This document shows, in pieces, positions 52,567 through 62,359 of a DNA stretch of 64,000 nucleotides. Each line of letters opens with the position of its first letter. Within the stretch, counting starts at the first letter, position 1. Both the position numbers and the translations under genes were made by a program. The DNA lies in contig JAMLJC010000001.1 of the NCBI GenBank assembly GCA_023953845.1, forward strand, positions 372,001 through 436,000, read 5' to 3'. The notes beneath the pieces are model-generated. The model made no database searches. It was not told the origin of the DNA and saw only the letters and a program-made list of their open reading frames with translations. The stretch comes from Rhizobiaceae bacterium (GTDB lineage Bacteria; Pseudomonadota; Alphaproteobacteria; Rhizobiales; Rhizobiaceae).

Positions 52567-52893
52567 ATGGAACACATTGCCGCACTGTTGCTGATCGTCG
52601 GGTGCTCGGGAGACCTCTCCGAATGCCGGGAACTGCCGGCTCCCGTTCCGGTCTTCGAAACGATGGAAGAATGCACGGCCGCGCTGCCGTTGCCTCTGAA
52701 GGGCGCACGCGGTAGTAAAGACGCGCATGTGCTTGCAGATTGCGTCTATGTCGATCCGGCGATGGAGGAAGAAGACGCCGTGCTCGAATGGGACGTCACC
52801 AAGGATGGCCGGCTGGTCGCCGAAATCACGGCCGATGGGCAGAAGACGCTTGTTGCTTCTTCCGAACGCCGCGAGGGCAACCCGCTTCGCTGA
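52567..52893 (+). CDS. Small secreted cysteine-containing protein, unknown function
   Basis: 108 residues from the ATG at 52567, preceded by a perfect GGAGT-type site (AAAGGAGTGGGCC). The N-terminus MEHIAALLLIVGCSG is a short hydrophobic segment that could be a signal or anchor. Cysteines at GCSGDLSECRELP, EECTAAL and ADCVYVDP may form two disulfides. The C-terminus is Asp/Glu-rich (DVTKDGRLVAEITADG). No family is recognised. It precedes the glycine-zipper lipoprotein on the same strand. Confidence 0.6.
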   Translation: MEHIAALLLIVGCSGDLSECRELPAPVPVFETMEECTAALPLPLKGARGSKDAHVLADCVYVDPAMEEEDAVLEWDVTKDGRLVAEITADGQKTLVASSERREGNPLR

Positions 52894-52955
52894 TGCAGGA
52901 AGGGACACCTGCGGCGGAATAGTCCGCAGCGGCGAAACATGAGGAGAGAGCGACA

Positions 52956-53216
52956 ATGAAGGCAGTTATTTTCGCCATGGCGGCGTCCCTGGCCCTCGCC
53001 GGCTGCACGACGGCCGAGCAGGACGTGGCGGTCGGCGCGGCCGTGGGCGCGACGGCCGGCGCCGTCATCAGCGGCGACGTCGAGGGAGCCCTTGTCGGCG
53101 GCGCGGCTGGCGCGCTGGCCGGCTACCTGATCACCAAGCAGCGCGACGGCCGCTGCCTCTATCGCGACCGCCGCACCGGCGAGCGCTATGTGACGCGCTG
53201 CCCCGACGGCTATTGA
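52956..53216 (+). CDS. Glycine-zipper lipoprotein
   Basis: 86 residues. A lipoprotein signal MKAVIFAMAASLALAGC is followed by TTAEQDVAVGAAVG and AGAVISGDVEGALVGGAAGALAG, a glycine-zipper two-transmembrane hairpin of the osmotically inducible OsmB/Gly-zipper type. The C-terminus has two cysteines (GRCLYRD, TRCPDGY) that could form a disulfide. It probably sits in the outer membrane and may protect the envelope; the exact function is unknown. A terminator follows 38 bp downstream. Confidence 0.85.
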   Translation: MKAVIFAMAASLALAGCTTAEQDVAVGAAVGATAGAVISGDVEGALVGGAAGALAGYLITKQRDGRCLYRDRRTGERYVTRCPDGY

Positions 53217-53253
53217 GCGCCGGGCGCGGGCGCGACATCGGACAAATTGCGAC

Positions 53254-53282
53254 AACCCCCGCCCTTTTGGCGGGGTTTGCGT
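53254..53282 (+). terminator. Rho-independent-like terminator after the glycine-zipper gene
   Basis: CCCCGCC at 53257-53263 pairs with GGCGGGG at 53269-53275 around a CTTTT loop, and TTTG-CGTTT follows. The T tract is interrupted but the stem is strong. Confidence 0.65.
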
Positions 53283-53306
53283 TTGTGCCGCCAAGGGCAT
53301 CAGCCG

Positions 53307-54212
53307 TCACGAATAATAAAAGTCCTTTGCCGGGATCATCGGAGGCGCGGGCTCCCCGAGCGCCTCGAAGACGGAAATCTCGCAGACCCGGCAGAGCCCA
53401 TCCAGCGCAAGGTCGTTGGGTTCGAGCCCGAACGGGTCCTCCAGTTCCTCCGACAGCGCGTCGAGCCCGAAAAACGTGTAGGCGATGAGCGCCGTGAACA
53501 GCGGCGTCGCCCAGCCGGTCGCCGAAACCAGACCGATGGGCAGAAGCAGGCAGACGATATAGGCCGTGCGCTGCAAGAGCAGCGTGTAGGCGAAGGGCAA
53601 AGGCGTGCCGGCGACCCGCTCGCAGCCCGCCTGGATCGCTGCCAGGGCGGCCAGCCGTTCGTCAAGGATTCTGTAGCCGATGCTGTCTATCCCGCCGCGG
53701 GCCAGCACGCCGGCGCTCTGCTGCCCCATCTCACGCAGAACGGCATCGGGCGGATTGGACGAGGCGCGGAAGCGCTCGACACCGTCGCGGACAAAAGCTT
53801 GCTCCTCCGTGCTCACATCCACGTTGCGCAGACGTCCCCGCAACAGATGGCAGAAAAGAAGCAGGTTCATCAGCAGCGGCCGCTTCTCAGGTGCGCCGGA
53901 CAGCAGCGCCAGAGCGACACGCGACAGATTGCGCGTCTCGTAGACGAGCTGCCCCCAGAGCTTGCGCGCCTCCCACCACCGGTCGTAGGCGGCGTTGTTG
54001 CGAAAGCCGAGATAGATGGACAGCGTCACCGCCAGCAGCCCGAAAGGCGCAATGGTGAAATCCGACGTATCGAGTTCGAGGAATTCGACCAGCTGCACGA
54101 TCGCTGCCGCATAGACCGCGAAGCCGATGATCTGCGGCAGGATACGCGGGACGACAGATCCATGGATGACGAAGAACAGTTTCAGGAAACCGGGGCGAGG
54201 TCGGACGATCAA
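53307..54212 (-). CDS. Bestrophin family anion channel (UPF0187)
   Basis: 301 residues with a TTG start at 54212 (GGAG eight bases upstream). IAPFGLLAVTLSIYLGFRNNAAYDRWWEARKLWG-type sequence near 55-85 is the bestrophin core, with the NNAAYDRWWEAR segment that lines the pore. TAYIVCLLLPIGLVSATGW and the FGLDALSEELEDPFG near 245 complete the family pattern. Bacterial homologues form pentameric chloride or cation channels. Ion selectivity cannot be predicted here. It precedes phoB by 121 bp on the same strand. Confidence 0.9.
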   Translation of the reverse strand: MIVRPRPGFLKLFFVIHGSVVPRILPQIIGFAVYAAAIVQLVEFLELDTSDFTIAPFGLLAVTLSIYLGFRNNAAYDRWWEARKLWGQLVYETRNLSRVALALLSGAPEKRPLLMNLLLFCHLLRGRLRNVDVSTEEQAFVRDGVERFRASSNPPDAVLREMGQQSAGVLARGGIDSIGYRILDERLAALAAIQAGCERVAGTPLPFAYTLLLQRTAYIVCLLLPIGLVSATGWATPLFTALIAYTFFGLDALSEELEDPFGLEPNDLALDGLCRVCEISVFEALGEPAPPMIPAKDFYYS

Positions 54213-54333
54213 GGGAAGCTCCGCGAAAATTGCAGGCCGCCCTCATAGCGCATGCCGGCGCGACGCACAGTCTCCCGTGCGTCAAAACCTGACGTCCGGC
54301 GCGGACAATGCCGCAACCAGATCGCGATAAGCC

Positions 54334-55023
54334 CTAGGCCTCGTTGATGGCGTAGCCGGCGCCGCGGATGGTGCGGATCACGTCGGGCATGCGGCCGTTG
54401 TTGACCGCCTTGCGCAGCCGGCCGACATGGACGTCCACCGTGCGCTCGTCGATATAGATCGTCTCGCCCCAGACATTGTCGAGAAGCTGCCCGCGGGAAA
54501 AAACCCGGCCCGGATGCTGCATCATGAATTCGAGCAGCCGGAATTCGGTCGGCCCGAGCTTGATCTCGGTCTTCTTGCGGTAGACGCGATGCGCCTCGCG
54601 GTCGAGCACGATCTCGCCGACCTTGAGCACGCTGGACAGCACTTCCGGCTTGGCCCGGCGCAGCAGCGCCCTCACCCGCGCCACGAATTCCGGCGTCGAG
54701 AACGGCTTGACGAGATAGTCGTCGGCGCCGGTGGAAAGGCCGCGCACGCGGTCGCTCTCCTCGCCGCGCGCGGTGAGCATGATGATCGGCAGCCGCTCCG
54801 TCTCGGCCCGCATCCTCAGCCGCCGGCAAAGCTCGATGCCGGATACCGCCGGCACCATCCAGTCGAGCACCAGAAGGTCCGGCACGTTCTCCTGAAGGCG
54901 CAGTTCGGCCTCGTCGCCGCGCGTCACGATCTCGACCTGATAGCCCTCGGCCTCGAGATTGTAGCGGAGCAACTCGCAGAGCGGCTCCTCGTCCTCGACC
55001 ACCATGATCTTCGGTGCGATCAT
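54334..55023 (-). CDS. phoB: Phosphate regulon response regulator PhoB
   Basis: 229 residues. The receiver domain has Asp10/Asp11-type acidic residues in VVEDEEPL and the phospho-acceptor Asp54 in LLVLDWMVP, and KPF near 105 in DDYLVKPFSTPEF. A winged-helix OmpR/PhoB DNA-binding domain follows (TEFRLLEFMMQHPGRVFSRGQLL; TVDVHVGRLRKAV). It activates phosphate-starvation genes at Pho boxes. It is the last gene of pstSCAB-phoU-phoB. The sensor kinase gene phoR is not adjacent here. Confidence 0.96.
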   Translation of the reverse strand: MIAPKIMVVEDEEPLCELLRYNLEAEGYQVEIVTRGDEAELRLQENVPDLLVLDWMVPAVSGIELCRRLRMRAETERLPIIMLTARGEESDRVRGLSTGADDYLVKPFSTPEFVARVRALLRRAKPEVLSSVLKVGEIVLDREAHRVYRKKTEIKLGPTEFRLLEFMMQHPGRVFSRGQLLDNVWGETIYIDERTVDVHVGRLRKAVNNGRMPDVIRTIRGAGYAINEA

Positions 55024-55055
55024 TGCAAAATCCCGGTTCGCTCCCGATCCTGTCG

Positions 55056-55763
55056 CTATTCGGCCAGAGCCGGCACGGATGTCTCGTCCTGCTTGGGCCG
55101 GTTTATCGGAAGCTGCGTTCCAGTCATCACATAATAGGCGTTCTCGGCGATGTTCGTCACGTGATCGCCGATCCGCTCCAGATTCTTCGCGCAGAACAGC
55201 AGATGCGTGCAGGTCGTGATGTTGCGCGGGTCTTCCATCATGTAGGTGAGAAGCTCCCGGAAAATAGACGTGTACTTGATGTCGATCTCCTCGTCGTCGG
55301 CGCGCAGCGTGACCAGCGCGTCGGCATCGCGCGCGACATAGTGGTCGACGACGCCCTTGACCTGCCCGAGCACCAGCCCCGCCATGAGGTCGATGCTGTT
55401 CGACAGCGTCTTCGGCGTCACCGTCTTGCCGACGGCGCCGACGCGCTTGGCGATGTTCTTGGCAAGGTCGCCGATCCGCTCCAGATCCGCGCCCATGCGG
55501 ATCGCGCCGACCACGGCCCGCAGATCCTGCGCCATGGGCTGGCGCTTGGCGATCAGCGTGATCGCCCGGTCGTCCAGCTCGCGCTGACGGGCATCCATGA
55601 TGACGTCATCCGAGATGACGTTCTGGGCGAGGCCGGCGTCCGACGTCAGCAGCGCGCGCGTGGCGTTCTGAACCATGCGCCGGGCATGATCGCCCATGTC
55701 GGTGATGAGCCGGTCGATATGGTCCAGTTCCTCGTCGAAGGAGGTGACGGTGTGTTCGCCCAT
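55056..55763 (-). CDS. phoU: Phosphate-specific transport regulator PhoU
   Basis: 235 residues, two similar three-helix-bundle repeats. Each contains an E/DxxxD metal-binding pattern, visible in DHIDRLITDMGDHARRM and in ADLERIGDLAKNIAKRV near 95-115, and again in KNLERIGDHVTNIAENAYY near the C-terminus. PhoU mediates inhibitory signalling from the Pst transporter to the sensor kinase and limits Pi uptake. The gene lies between pstB and phoB, the standard place. Confidence 0.95.
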   Translation of the reverse strand: MGEHTVTSFDEELDHIDRLITDMGDHARRMVQNATRALLTSDAGLAQNVISDDVIMDARQRELDDRAITLIAKRQPMAQDLRAVVGAIRMGADLERIGDLAKNIAKRVGAVGKTVTPKTLSNSIDLMAGLVLGQVKGVVDHYVARDADALVTLRADDEEIDIKYTSIFRELLTYMMEDPRNITTCTHLLFCAKNLERIGDHVTNIAENAYYVMTGTQLPINRPKQDETSVPALAE

Positions 55764-55795
55764 GATGTCCTCGGAACTTTCGGGTGCCTGATCGC

Positions 55796-56620
<825 letters not shown>

Positions 56621-56637
56621 CTTCGAACTCTCCCTGC

Positions 56638-57948
56638 CTACCAGCGACGCTCGAACCGCCGCCTCAGCACGATGGCGGTGATGTTCATCACCATCAGGAA
56701 GGCAAGCAGGATGATGATCGCGCCGGACATTCTTTCAACGAAGGCGCGTTCCGCCTCGTTGGCCCACATGTAGATCTGCACCGGCAGCGCCGTCGCCGGA
56801 TCGAACGGCGTCGCCGGATAATTGGCGACGAAGGCCACCATGCCGATGAGCAGCAGCGGCGCCGTCTCGCCCAGCGCGCGCGCCAGTCCGAGGATGGTGC
56901 CCGTCAGGATGCCCGGCAGCGCCAGCGGCAGGACATGGTGGAACACCATCTGCATGCGCGAGGCGCCGAGCCCCAGCGCGGCGGAGCGGATCGACGGCGG
57001 CACGGCCGCGAGTGCGGCGCGCGTCGCGATGATGATGGTCGGCAGCGTCATCAGCGTCAGCACCAGACCGCCGACCAGCGCCGCCGAGCGCGGCAGGCCC
57101 ATGAAGTTGATGAAGACCGCGAGGCCCAGCAGGCCAAAGACGATCGACGGCACAGCCGCGAGGTTATTGATGTTGACCTCGATGATGTCCGTCAGCCGCG
57201 TCTTCTTGGCGAATTCTTCGAGATAGATCGAGGCGGCGACGCCGATGGGCAGCGCCAGCACCAGTACGATCAGCATCATGTAGAGCGAGCCGATGATCGC
57301 CACGCCCATGCCCGACGTTTCGGGGCGGCTCGACGCGCCGAAGGTGAAGAGGCCGGTGTTGAACTTCTCCGCCAGCACGCCGTCGGCGGCGAGCTTGTTC
57401 ATCCACTCCACCTGCAGGTCGGAAACCTTTCGGCGCGCCTCGTCGACGGAGAGGTCGATCTGACCCTTGTAGGCGGAATCGATATTGGCCGAGGCCAGTA
57501 TGCCGACTGGAACGGTTTTGCCGATGATCGACGGATCCGCCATCACCATGTCGCGAAGCGTGACGCGCGAACTGTCGGACAGGAAGCCCTTGAGGTTGCG
57601 CACCGCGACCCTGTCGCCGGGATCGATGCCGAGTGCCGCGACCAGGGCGTTTTCCGCGAGCTTCGGGTAGTTGGCTGTGACAAGCACGTTCGGGTCCGTC
57701 GCGCGCTGGTTCTGCGGATCGATCACCGTCTCCTCGAAGGTGACCGGGAGCGTCACCGTCGTCTGCCAGAAGGCGGTGTAGCCCTTCGATACGATCGAGA
57801 GCAGCATGACCGCCAGGAAGATGATGCCGACCGAGATCGCCAGCACGCCGTAGAGGCGGAAGCGGCGCTCGGCCGCATAGCGCTTCTTGAGCCCGATGTC
57901 GCGGCGCGGACGCGCGACGGAGACCGATCCGATGGCGATGTCGGTCAT
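56638..57948 (-). CDS. pstA: Phosphate ABC importer, permease PstA
   Basis: 436 residues, longer than enterobacterial PstA (about 300) because of an N-terminal periplasmic insertion of DUF3333 type (about residues 55-200) normal in alphaproteobacteria. The C-terminal half has six helices and the EAA loop AALGLGASRMQMVFHHVLPLALPGI near 322-346. It pairs with PstC. The ATG overlaps the pstC stop by 4 bp (ATGA), so translation is coupled. Confidence 0.95.
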   Translation of the reverse strand: MTDIAIGSVSVARPRRDIGLKKRYAAERRFRLYGVLAISVGIIFLAVMLLSIVSKGYTAFWQTTVTLPVTFEETVIDPQNQRATDPNVLVTANYPKLAENALVAALGIDPGDRVAVRNLKGFLSDSSRVTLRDMVMADPSIIGKTVPVGILASANIDSAYKGQIDLSVDEARRKVSDLQVEWMNKLAADGVLAEKFNTGLFTFGASSRPETSGMGVAIIGSLYMMLIVLVLALPIGVAASIYLEEFAKKTRLTDIIEVNINNLAAVPSIVFGLLGLAVFINFMGLPRSAALVGGLVLTLMTLPTIIIATRAALAAVPPSIRSAALGLGASRMQMVFHHVLPLALPGILTGTILGLARALGETAPLLLIGMVAFVANYPATPFDPATALPVQIYMWANEAERAFVERMSGAIIILLAFLMVMNITAIVLRRRFERRW

Positions 57949-59408
57949 TCGTACTGCTCCCGGTATTTGCGGACGATGTAGAGGGCGACGATATTCATCG
58001 CGAGCGTCACGAAGAAGAGCGTGATGCCGAGCGCGAAGGCGACCAGCGTCTGCGGCGAATTGAATTCGAGATCGCCGGTCAGCTGGTTGACGATCTTGAC
58101 GGTGATCGTCGTCATCGCCTCGAACGGATTGAGGGTGAGGTTGGCGGCGACGCCGGCCGCCAGAACCACGATCATCGTCTCGCCGACGGCGCGGGAAGCG
58201 GTCAGCAGGATGGCGCCGACGATGCCGGGCAGCGCGGCCGGCAGGATGACACGCTTGATCGTCTCGGAACGCGTCGCGCCGAGGCCCAGCGAGCCGTCGC
58301 GCATGGCGCGCGGCACTGCCGTGATGATGTCGTCGGACAGCGAGGAAACGACCGGAATGAGCATGATGCCCATGACAAAGCCGGCGGTGAAGATCGACTG
58401 CGCCTGGATGAAGGGCGATCCGCCAGCCAGCGCGGCGCTCAAATCACGCAGGAAGGGCCCGAGCGTCACCAGCGCGAAGATGCCGTAGACGATGGTCGGG
58501 ATGCCTGCCAGCAGCTCCAGCGCGGGCTTCACGACGGCCCGCACCTTGGGCGAGGCGTATTCGGCCATGTAGACGGCCGACATCAGCCCGATCGGCACGG
58601 CGACGAGAAGCGCGACCAGCGCGATGTAGATCGTGCCGGCCAGCAGCGGTATCAGGCCGAACTGGCCCTCCGAGCCGCCGGAGCCGGCCGCCGCGAAGCG
58701 CGGGTCCCAGACCGTGCCGAAGAAGAAATTGATCGGCGAGACGCTCTCGAAGAAGGTGATGGTCTGGAACAGCATCGACAAAACGATGCCGATGGTGGTG
58801 AGGATGGCGATGGTGGACGCGCCCAGCAGGCCCCACAGCATCAGCTTCTCGACCGAATTGCGCGCCCTCGCCCGAGGCTCGATCTGGCGCAGGCCGATCA
58901 CGGCGCCGCCGAGCGCCAGCATGATCGCGACCGCACCGCCGACGAGGGAAAGAAGCGACGACTTCGCATTCAGTTCCACCGCGGCGGGGATCATGTAGTC
59001 CTGCGTGTCGGGAGCCAGCGCTACGCCCTTCGCCGCGAGAAGCGGCTGCAGTTCGGCGAAAGTCCCGGGAAGGTTCGCCTGTGTCTCGGCATCGAGCCGG
59101 TTGATGCCCCGCGCCAGGCTCTTGATCAGGCTGACCGCGAGCGTTTCGCTCGTACCGCTTTCGGCGACTTCCGCTGGCAGCGCTGCATGCACGCTGCGCT
59201 CGATATAGATCGACGAGCCGATCAGCCACACCGCGAGGAAAAGGAACGAGGGCACTACGGCCAGCAAGAGGGCCCACCAGCCGTGATAGTGAGCGCGCGA
59301 ATGCGGCTTGATCTGGCCGCCCTCGAACCGCACGGCCCGCGTGCGACCGATGAAATAGGCCACCAGCCCGATGGCAAGCAGCAGCACACAGACAAGCAAA
59401 GGCGACAT
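57945..59408 (-). CDS. pstC: Phosphate ABC importer, permease PstC
   Basis: 487 residues from the ATG at 59408 (MSPLLVCVLLLAIG); the open frame continues upstream but the extension is not membrane-like. Like PstA it has an enlarged N-terminal part: extra helices and a periplasmic domain up to about 200. It is followed by the PstC permease core with EYASPKVRAVVKPALELLAGIPTIVYG and the EAA loop SLGLGATRSETIKRVILPAALPGI near 395. It forms the phosphate channel with PstA. It lies 85 bp after pstS. Confidence 0.95.
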   Translation of the reverse strand: MSPLLVCVLLLAIGLVAYFIGRTRAVRFEGGQIKPHSRAHYHGWWALLLAVVPSFLFLAVWLIGSSIYIERSVHAALPAEVAESGTSETLAVSLIKSLARGINRLDAETQANLPGTFAELQPLLAAKGVALAPDTQDYMIPAAVELNAKSSLLSLVGGAVAIMLALGGAVIGLRQIEPRARARNSVEKLMLWGLLGASTIAILTTIGIVLSMLFQTITFFESVSPINFFFGTVWDPRFAAAGSGGSEGQFGLIPLLAGTIYIALVALLVAVPIGLMSAVYMAEYASPKVRAVVKPALELLAGIPTIVYGIFALVTLGPFLRDLSAALAGGSPFIQAQSIFTAGFVMGIMLIPVVSSLSDDIITAVPRAMRDGSLGLGATRSETIKRVILPAALPGIVGAILLTASRAVGETMIVVLAAGVAANLTLNPFEAMTTITVKIVNQLTGDLEFNSPQTLVAFALGITLFFVTLAMNIVALYIVRKYREQYE

Positions 59409-59493
59409 CAGCGAATCCCGGCGACCGGCGTCGAGGTGAAATCGAAACGGGAGGACCGGCGGCGCGAAGCCGCGCCGCCGGTCGCTCCGCTCA

Positions 59494-60531
59494 TTACATG
59501 GTCTTGCCGGCGGCGAAATCGTCGCGCTGCTGCTGGCGCTCCGCGTCCGGGGCGGCAACGAGGCCGTAGTCGGCCAGCGGGCTTTCCGGACCGACCATCT
59601 GGTCGTCGAGGAAGAACTCGACATACTCCTTGAGGCCCGGGATCACGCCGAGATGCGCCTTCTTCACGTAGAAGTAGAGCGGGCGCGACACCGGATATTC
59701 ACCGGAAGCGATGGTCTCGACCGAAGGGGTGATGCCGCCGACGGTGGCGACCTTCAGCTTGTCGGCGTTGTTCTCGTAGAAGGCGAGGCCGAACACGCCG
59801 ACGCCGGTCTTGTTGGAGTCGATGCGGGCCAGCGTCTCGGTGTAGTCGCCATCGATGTCAACGGCCTTGCCATCCTTGCGCACGGCCTTGCACGCCGCGT
59901 CGGCGGCCTTCTCGTCCAGGCCCGAAGCCTTGGCGGCCTCGGGACCGCCAAGCGCCTTGCAGCCGGCGATCAGCAGCTTTTCCTCAAAAACTTCGCGCGT
60001 GCCGTGCTTCTCGCCCGGAATGTAGGCGGCGATGTCCCAGTCCGGCAGATTCGGGTTGACTTCGTTCCACTTGGCGAAGGTGTTGTCGACCAGCTTGCCG
60101 TCCACGACGACCTTGGCGGCGAGCGCCTTGTAGACGTCTTCCGGTGTCAGCGCCCAGTCCGGACCGGTCGCCGAGGTGGCGAAGACGATGCCGTCATAGC
60201 CGATCTTGATTTCCTCGACGTCCTTCACGCCGGCGTCCTGGCAGGACTTCAACTCGTCTTCCTTCATCTTGCGCGAGGAATTGGCGATGTCGATGGTGCT
60301 TTCGCCGACGCCCTTGCAGAATTCCTTGATGCCGGCGCCCGAACCGCCCGACTCGACGACCGGCGTCTTGAAGTTGGTGAAGGTCTCGCCGAAGGTCTCG
60401 GCGACGATCTTGGCATAGGGCAGAACGGTGGACGAACCGGCGATCTGGATCTGGTCGCGGGCGGCGGCGTAGCCGGCCGAGGCGGCGATCGCGACCACCG
60501 CGGCGGAAGCCGTGAGGAGGAATTTCTTCAT
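59494..60531 (-). CDS. pstS: Phosphate-binding periplasmic protein PstS
   Basis: 345 residues with a Sec signal peptide (MKKFLLTASAAVVAIAASAG, cleavage after YAAA), then DQIQIAGSSTVLPYAKIVAE. This contains the phosphate-binding GSSTV segment, and SGGSGAGIKEFCKGVGESTIDIANSSR-type sequence supplies the remaining phosphate contacts. The C-terminus (ISRPLYFYVKKAHLG-like) matches PstS. It captures inorganic phosphate and delivers it to PstCA. It is the promoter-proximal gene, with a Pho box 71 bp upstream. Confidence 0.96.
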   Translation of the reverse strand: MKKFLLTASAAVVAIAASAGYAAARDQIQIAGSSTVLPYAKIVAETFGETFTNFKTPVVESGGSGAGIKEFCKGVGESTIDIANSSRKMKEDELKSCQDAGVKDVEEIKIGYDGIVFATSATGPDWALTPEDVYKALAAKVVVDGKLVDNTFAKWNEVNPNLPDWDIAAYIPGEKHGTREVFEEKLLIAGCKALGGPEAAKASGLDEKAADAACKAVRKDGKAVDIDGDYTETLARIDSNKTGVGVFGLAFYENNADKLKVATVGGITPSVETIASGEYPVSRPLYFYVKKAHLGVIPGLKEYVEFFLDDQMVGPESPLADYGLVAAPDAERQQQRDDFAAGKTM

Positions 60532-60601
60532 TGGGCCTGCTCCTGTTCGGAAAACATTTCGTGACGCTTCTGCGTCTGCGGGCAGGCTCTAACGCTCCTT
60601 T

Positions 60602-60619
60602 GTAACAGCTGGATGACAG
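60602..60619 (-). promoter_or_regulatory. Pho box upstream of pstS
   Basis: On the minus strand it reads CTGTCAT-CCAG-CTGTTAC: two heptads 11 bp apart, matching the PhoB consensus at 12 of 14 half-site bases. It lies 71 bp from the pstS ATG, in the direction of transcription. This supports PhoB autoregulation of pstSCAB-phoU-phoB. Confidence 0.75.
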
Positions 60620-60688
60620 TTTTATGTAGCTTCGATCACGATGCACCGGTCCGGTTCGCCCACCCCCTTCGGCTGCGCTCCGGCGGTG

Positions 60689-62302
60689 TCAGGGCCTGAT
60701 CCGGATTTCACCGTGGAGCCTCGCGATGTCGAAATCGCTGATGAGCACGTCGACACGAACCTGCCACAGGCCGGCGAGCGGAATCGCGACGCCATCGGCA
60801 TGCCAGTCCGCCATGCCTTCTCCCCGTGAGAGCGGACGTTTGAAAGGTTCGATGCCGGCATCCGGCTTCGAGAAAGTGATCGATACCTGCCTGGGTTCGA
60901 TGGCGCCGTAATCCGCCGCGAGCACATTCGCCACAACGTTGACCGGCCCGGCTCGCGCCGGGCCTACCCAGAGAACCACCGCTGCCTTGTCGGACTGCAG
61001 TTCGACCGTGACCGGCTCTACCGCCTGGGCCGCAAGCACCCGCGGCGGAGGCGTGAACCGCCAGACGGCCGCCGTCCCGAAAATCGCGATCGCAACGACC
61101 GTCTCCACGGCGATTGAACGCACCAGCCTGCGTGTCGCGGATTCGTCTCCCGACTGGACGGATTCCGTCAACGACCACCGGTTGACGCCGGCCAGCAGAA
61201 AGAGGCCGACGAGAAGCATGAGTTTGACAAACAATACCTGTCCGTAGGCCGTATAGAAAAGGGCTGCCGGCCGCTGCACCTGAACAACAGCCAGCGCAAA
61301 GCCCGTAGCCACCAGCATTCCCACAAAGACGGGAATGGCGCGGGAGAAGCGCCGCAACGCGGCCTTTGAATCTTCCCCGTTCCGTCTCAGGGCCAAGCCC
61401 AGCGGAACAAGCGCTCCAATCCACACCGCCAACGTCACCGCATGCAGAAAGACAGCCGGCCGCATAAGCCATTGGGGCGCCGCCGCGCTGGCATGGCCGC
61501 TTAGCGAAAGCGCCATGCCGACCATGAGCAGCGCGACGACAGCGGCTGCAACATCGAAGCGTCGAGGCAGCGCCAGACCGGATGCCGCAAGGGCAATGGC
61601 CGCCAGCGACACGAGTATCGTCCAGCCATAGGTCGTGGTCAGCCCGGCGGACCAGACGATCGGGTCAAGGAAGTTCTGGGCGGGCGCCGCGAGCGCGTCC
61701 AGTCCCTGGAAGCCTCCTGAAAGGATCGCCCCTCCCGCACCGATCACCAACGCAGCGCCCACGAACCGGCGGCCGCTCGCCATGCGGGGCATAAGGACGG
61801 CTTTGGCGAAAACGCCGCCGACGCCCGTGAACAGCCCGACATAAAGAGCGAGCTTCGAAAGCCAGAGTCCGCCTCTGACCGTCCAATCGATCTGGTCTTC
61901 GACCGCCGGCGCCTGGACGCTGGCTTCGCCGATCGAAAACACCACCGAGCCTCCGATGGGATGACCATCTTCGGACACGACTCGCCAGCTCAACACATGC
62001 GTGCCGCGCGATAGGGATGAGGGCGCCTCGATCTCGACCGTGCGGTCTCTGAGCTGGTACAGATCCAGCGCAATCGACCCGCCATCGGGCTTCACCAGCT
62101 TCAGCGCCAGCGGCGAAACCGGTTCGCTGAACGTCAGCAAATACCGGCTCGGCGCATGTTCGACCACCGATCCATCCGCGGGCTCGGCTACCGTAAGCGA
62201 CGCGTGCGCGCATGCCGTCGCGACATGCCAAAACAGGACAAGCATCGCGGACGACAGCAGCCTGACAACGCGGGCAAGGCTCATCTGGAACGCCTGCACC
62301 AT
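60689..62302 (-). CDS. CopC-CopD fusion copper resistance protein
   Basis: 537 residues from the ATG at 62302, with GGAGAGG five bases upstream. A signal peptide ends after ATACA, exposing HASLTVAEPADGS, the CopC domain (33-130) with its N-terminal histidine copper site. About eight helices form the CopD/YcnJ-like domain (about 150-420). A C-terminal periplasmic beta domain follows (430-537; VELQSDKAAVVLWVGP, RPLSRGEGMADWHADG), FixH/YtkA-like. Such fusions bind or import copper at the membrane. ycnI-like and DUF2946 genes lie upstream on the same strand. Confidence 0.9.
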   Translation of the reverse strand: MVQAFQMSLARVVRLLSSAMLVLFWHVATACAHASLTVAEPADGSVVEHAPSRYLLTFSEPVSPLALKLVKPDGGSIALDLYQLRDRTVEIEAPSSLSRGTHVLSWRVVSEDGHPIGGSVVFSIGEASVQAPAVEDQIDWTVRGGLWLSKLALYVGLFTGVGGVFAKAVLMPRMASGRRFVGAALVIGAGGAILSGGFQGLDALAAPAQNFLDPIVWSAGLTTTYGWTILVSLAAIALAASGLALPRRFDVAAAVVALLMVGMALSLSGHASAAAPQWLMRPAVFLHAVTLAVWIGALVPLGLALRRNGEDSKAALRRFSRAIPVFVGMLVATGFALAVVQVQRPAALFYTAYGQVLFVKLMLLVGLFLLAGVNRWSLTESVQSGDESATRRLVRSIAVETVVAIAIFGTAAVWRFTPPPRVLAAQAVEPVTVELQSDKAAVVLWVGPARAGPVNVVANVLAADYGAIEPRQVSITFSKPDAGIEPFKRPLSRGEGMADWHADGVAIPLAGLWQVRVDVLISDFDIARLHGEIRIRP

Positions 62303-62359
62303 ATCGGCCTCTCCGAAGAGTGGGACGGCAACGCCTGCAACATGCGCCGCAGCGCGATG

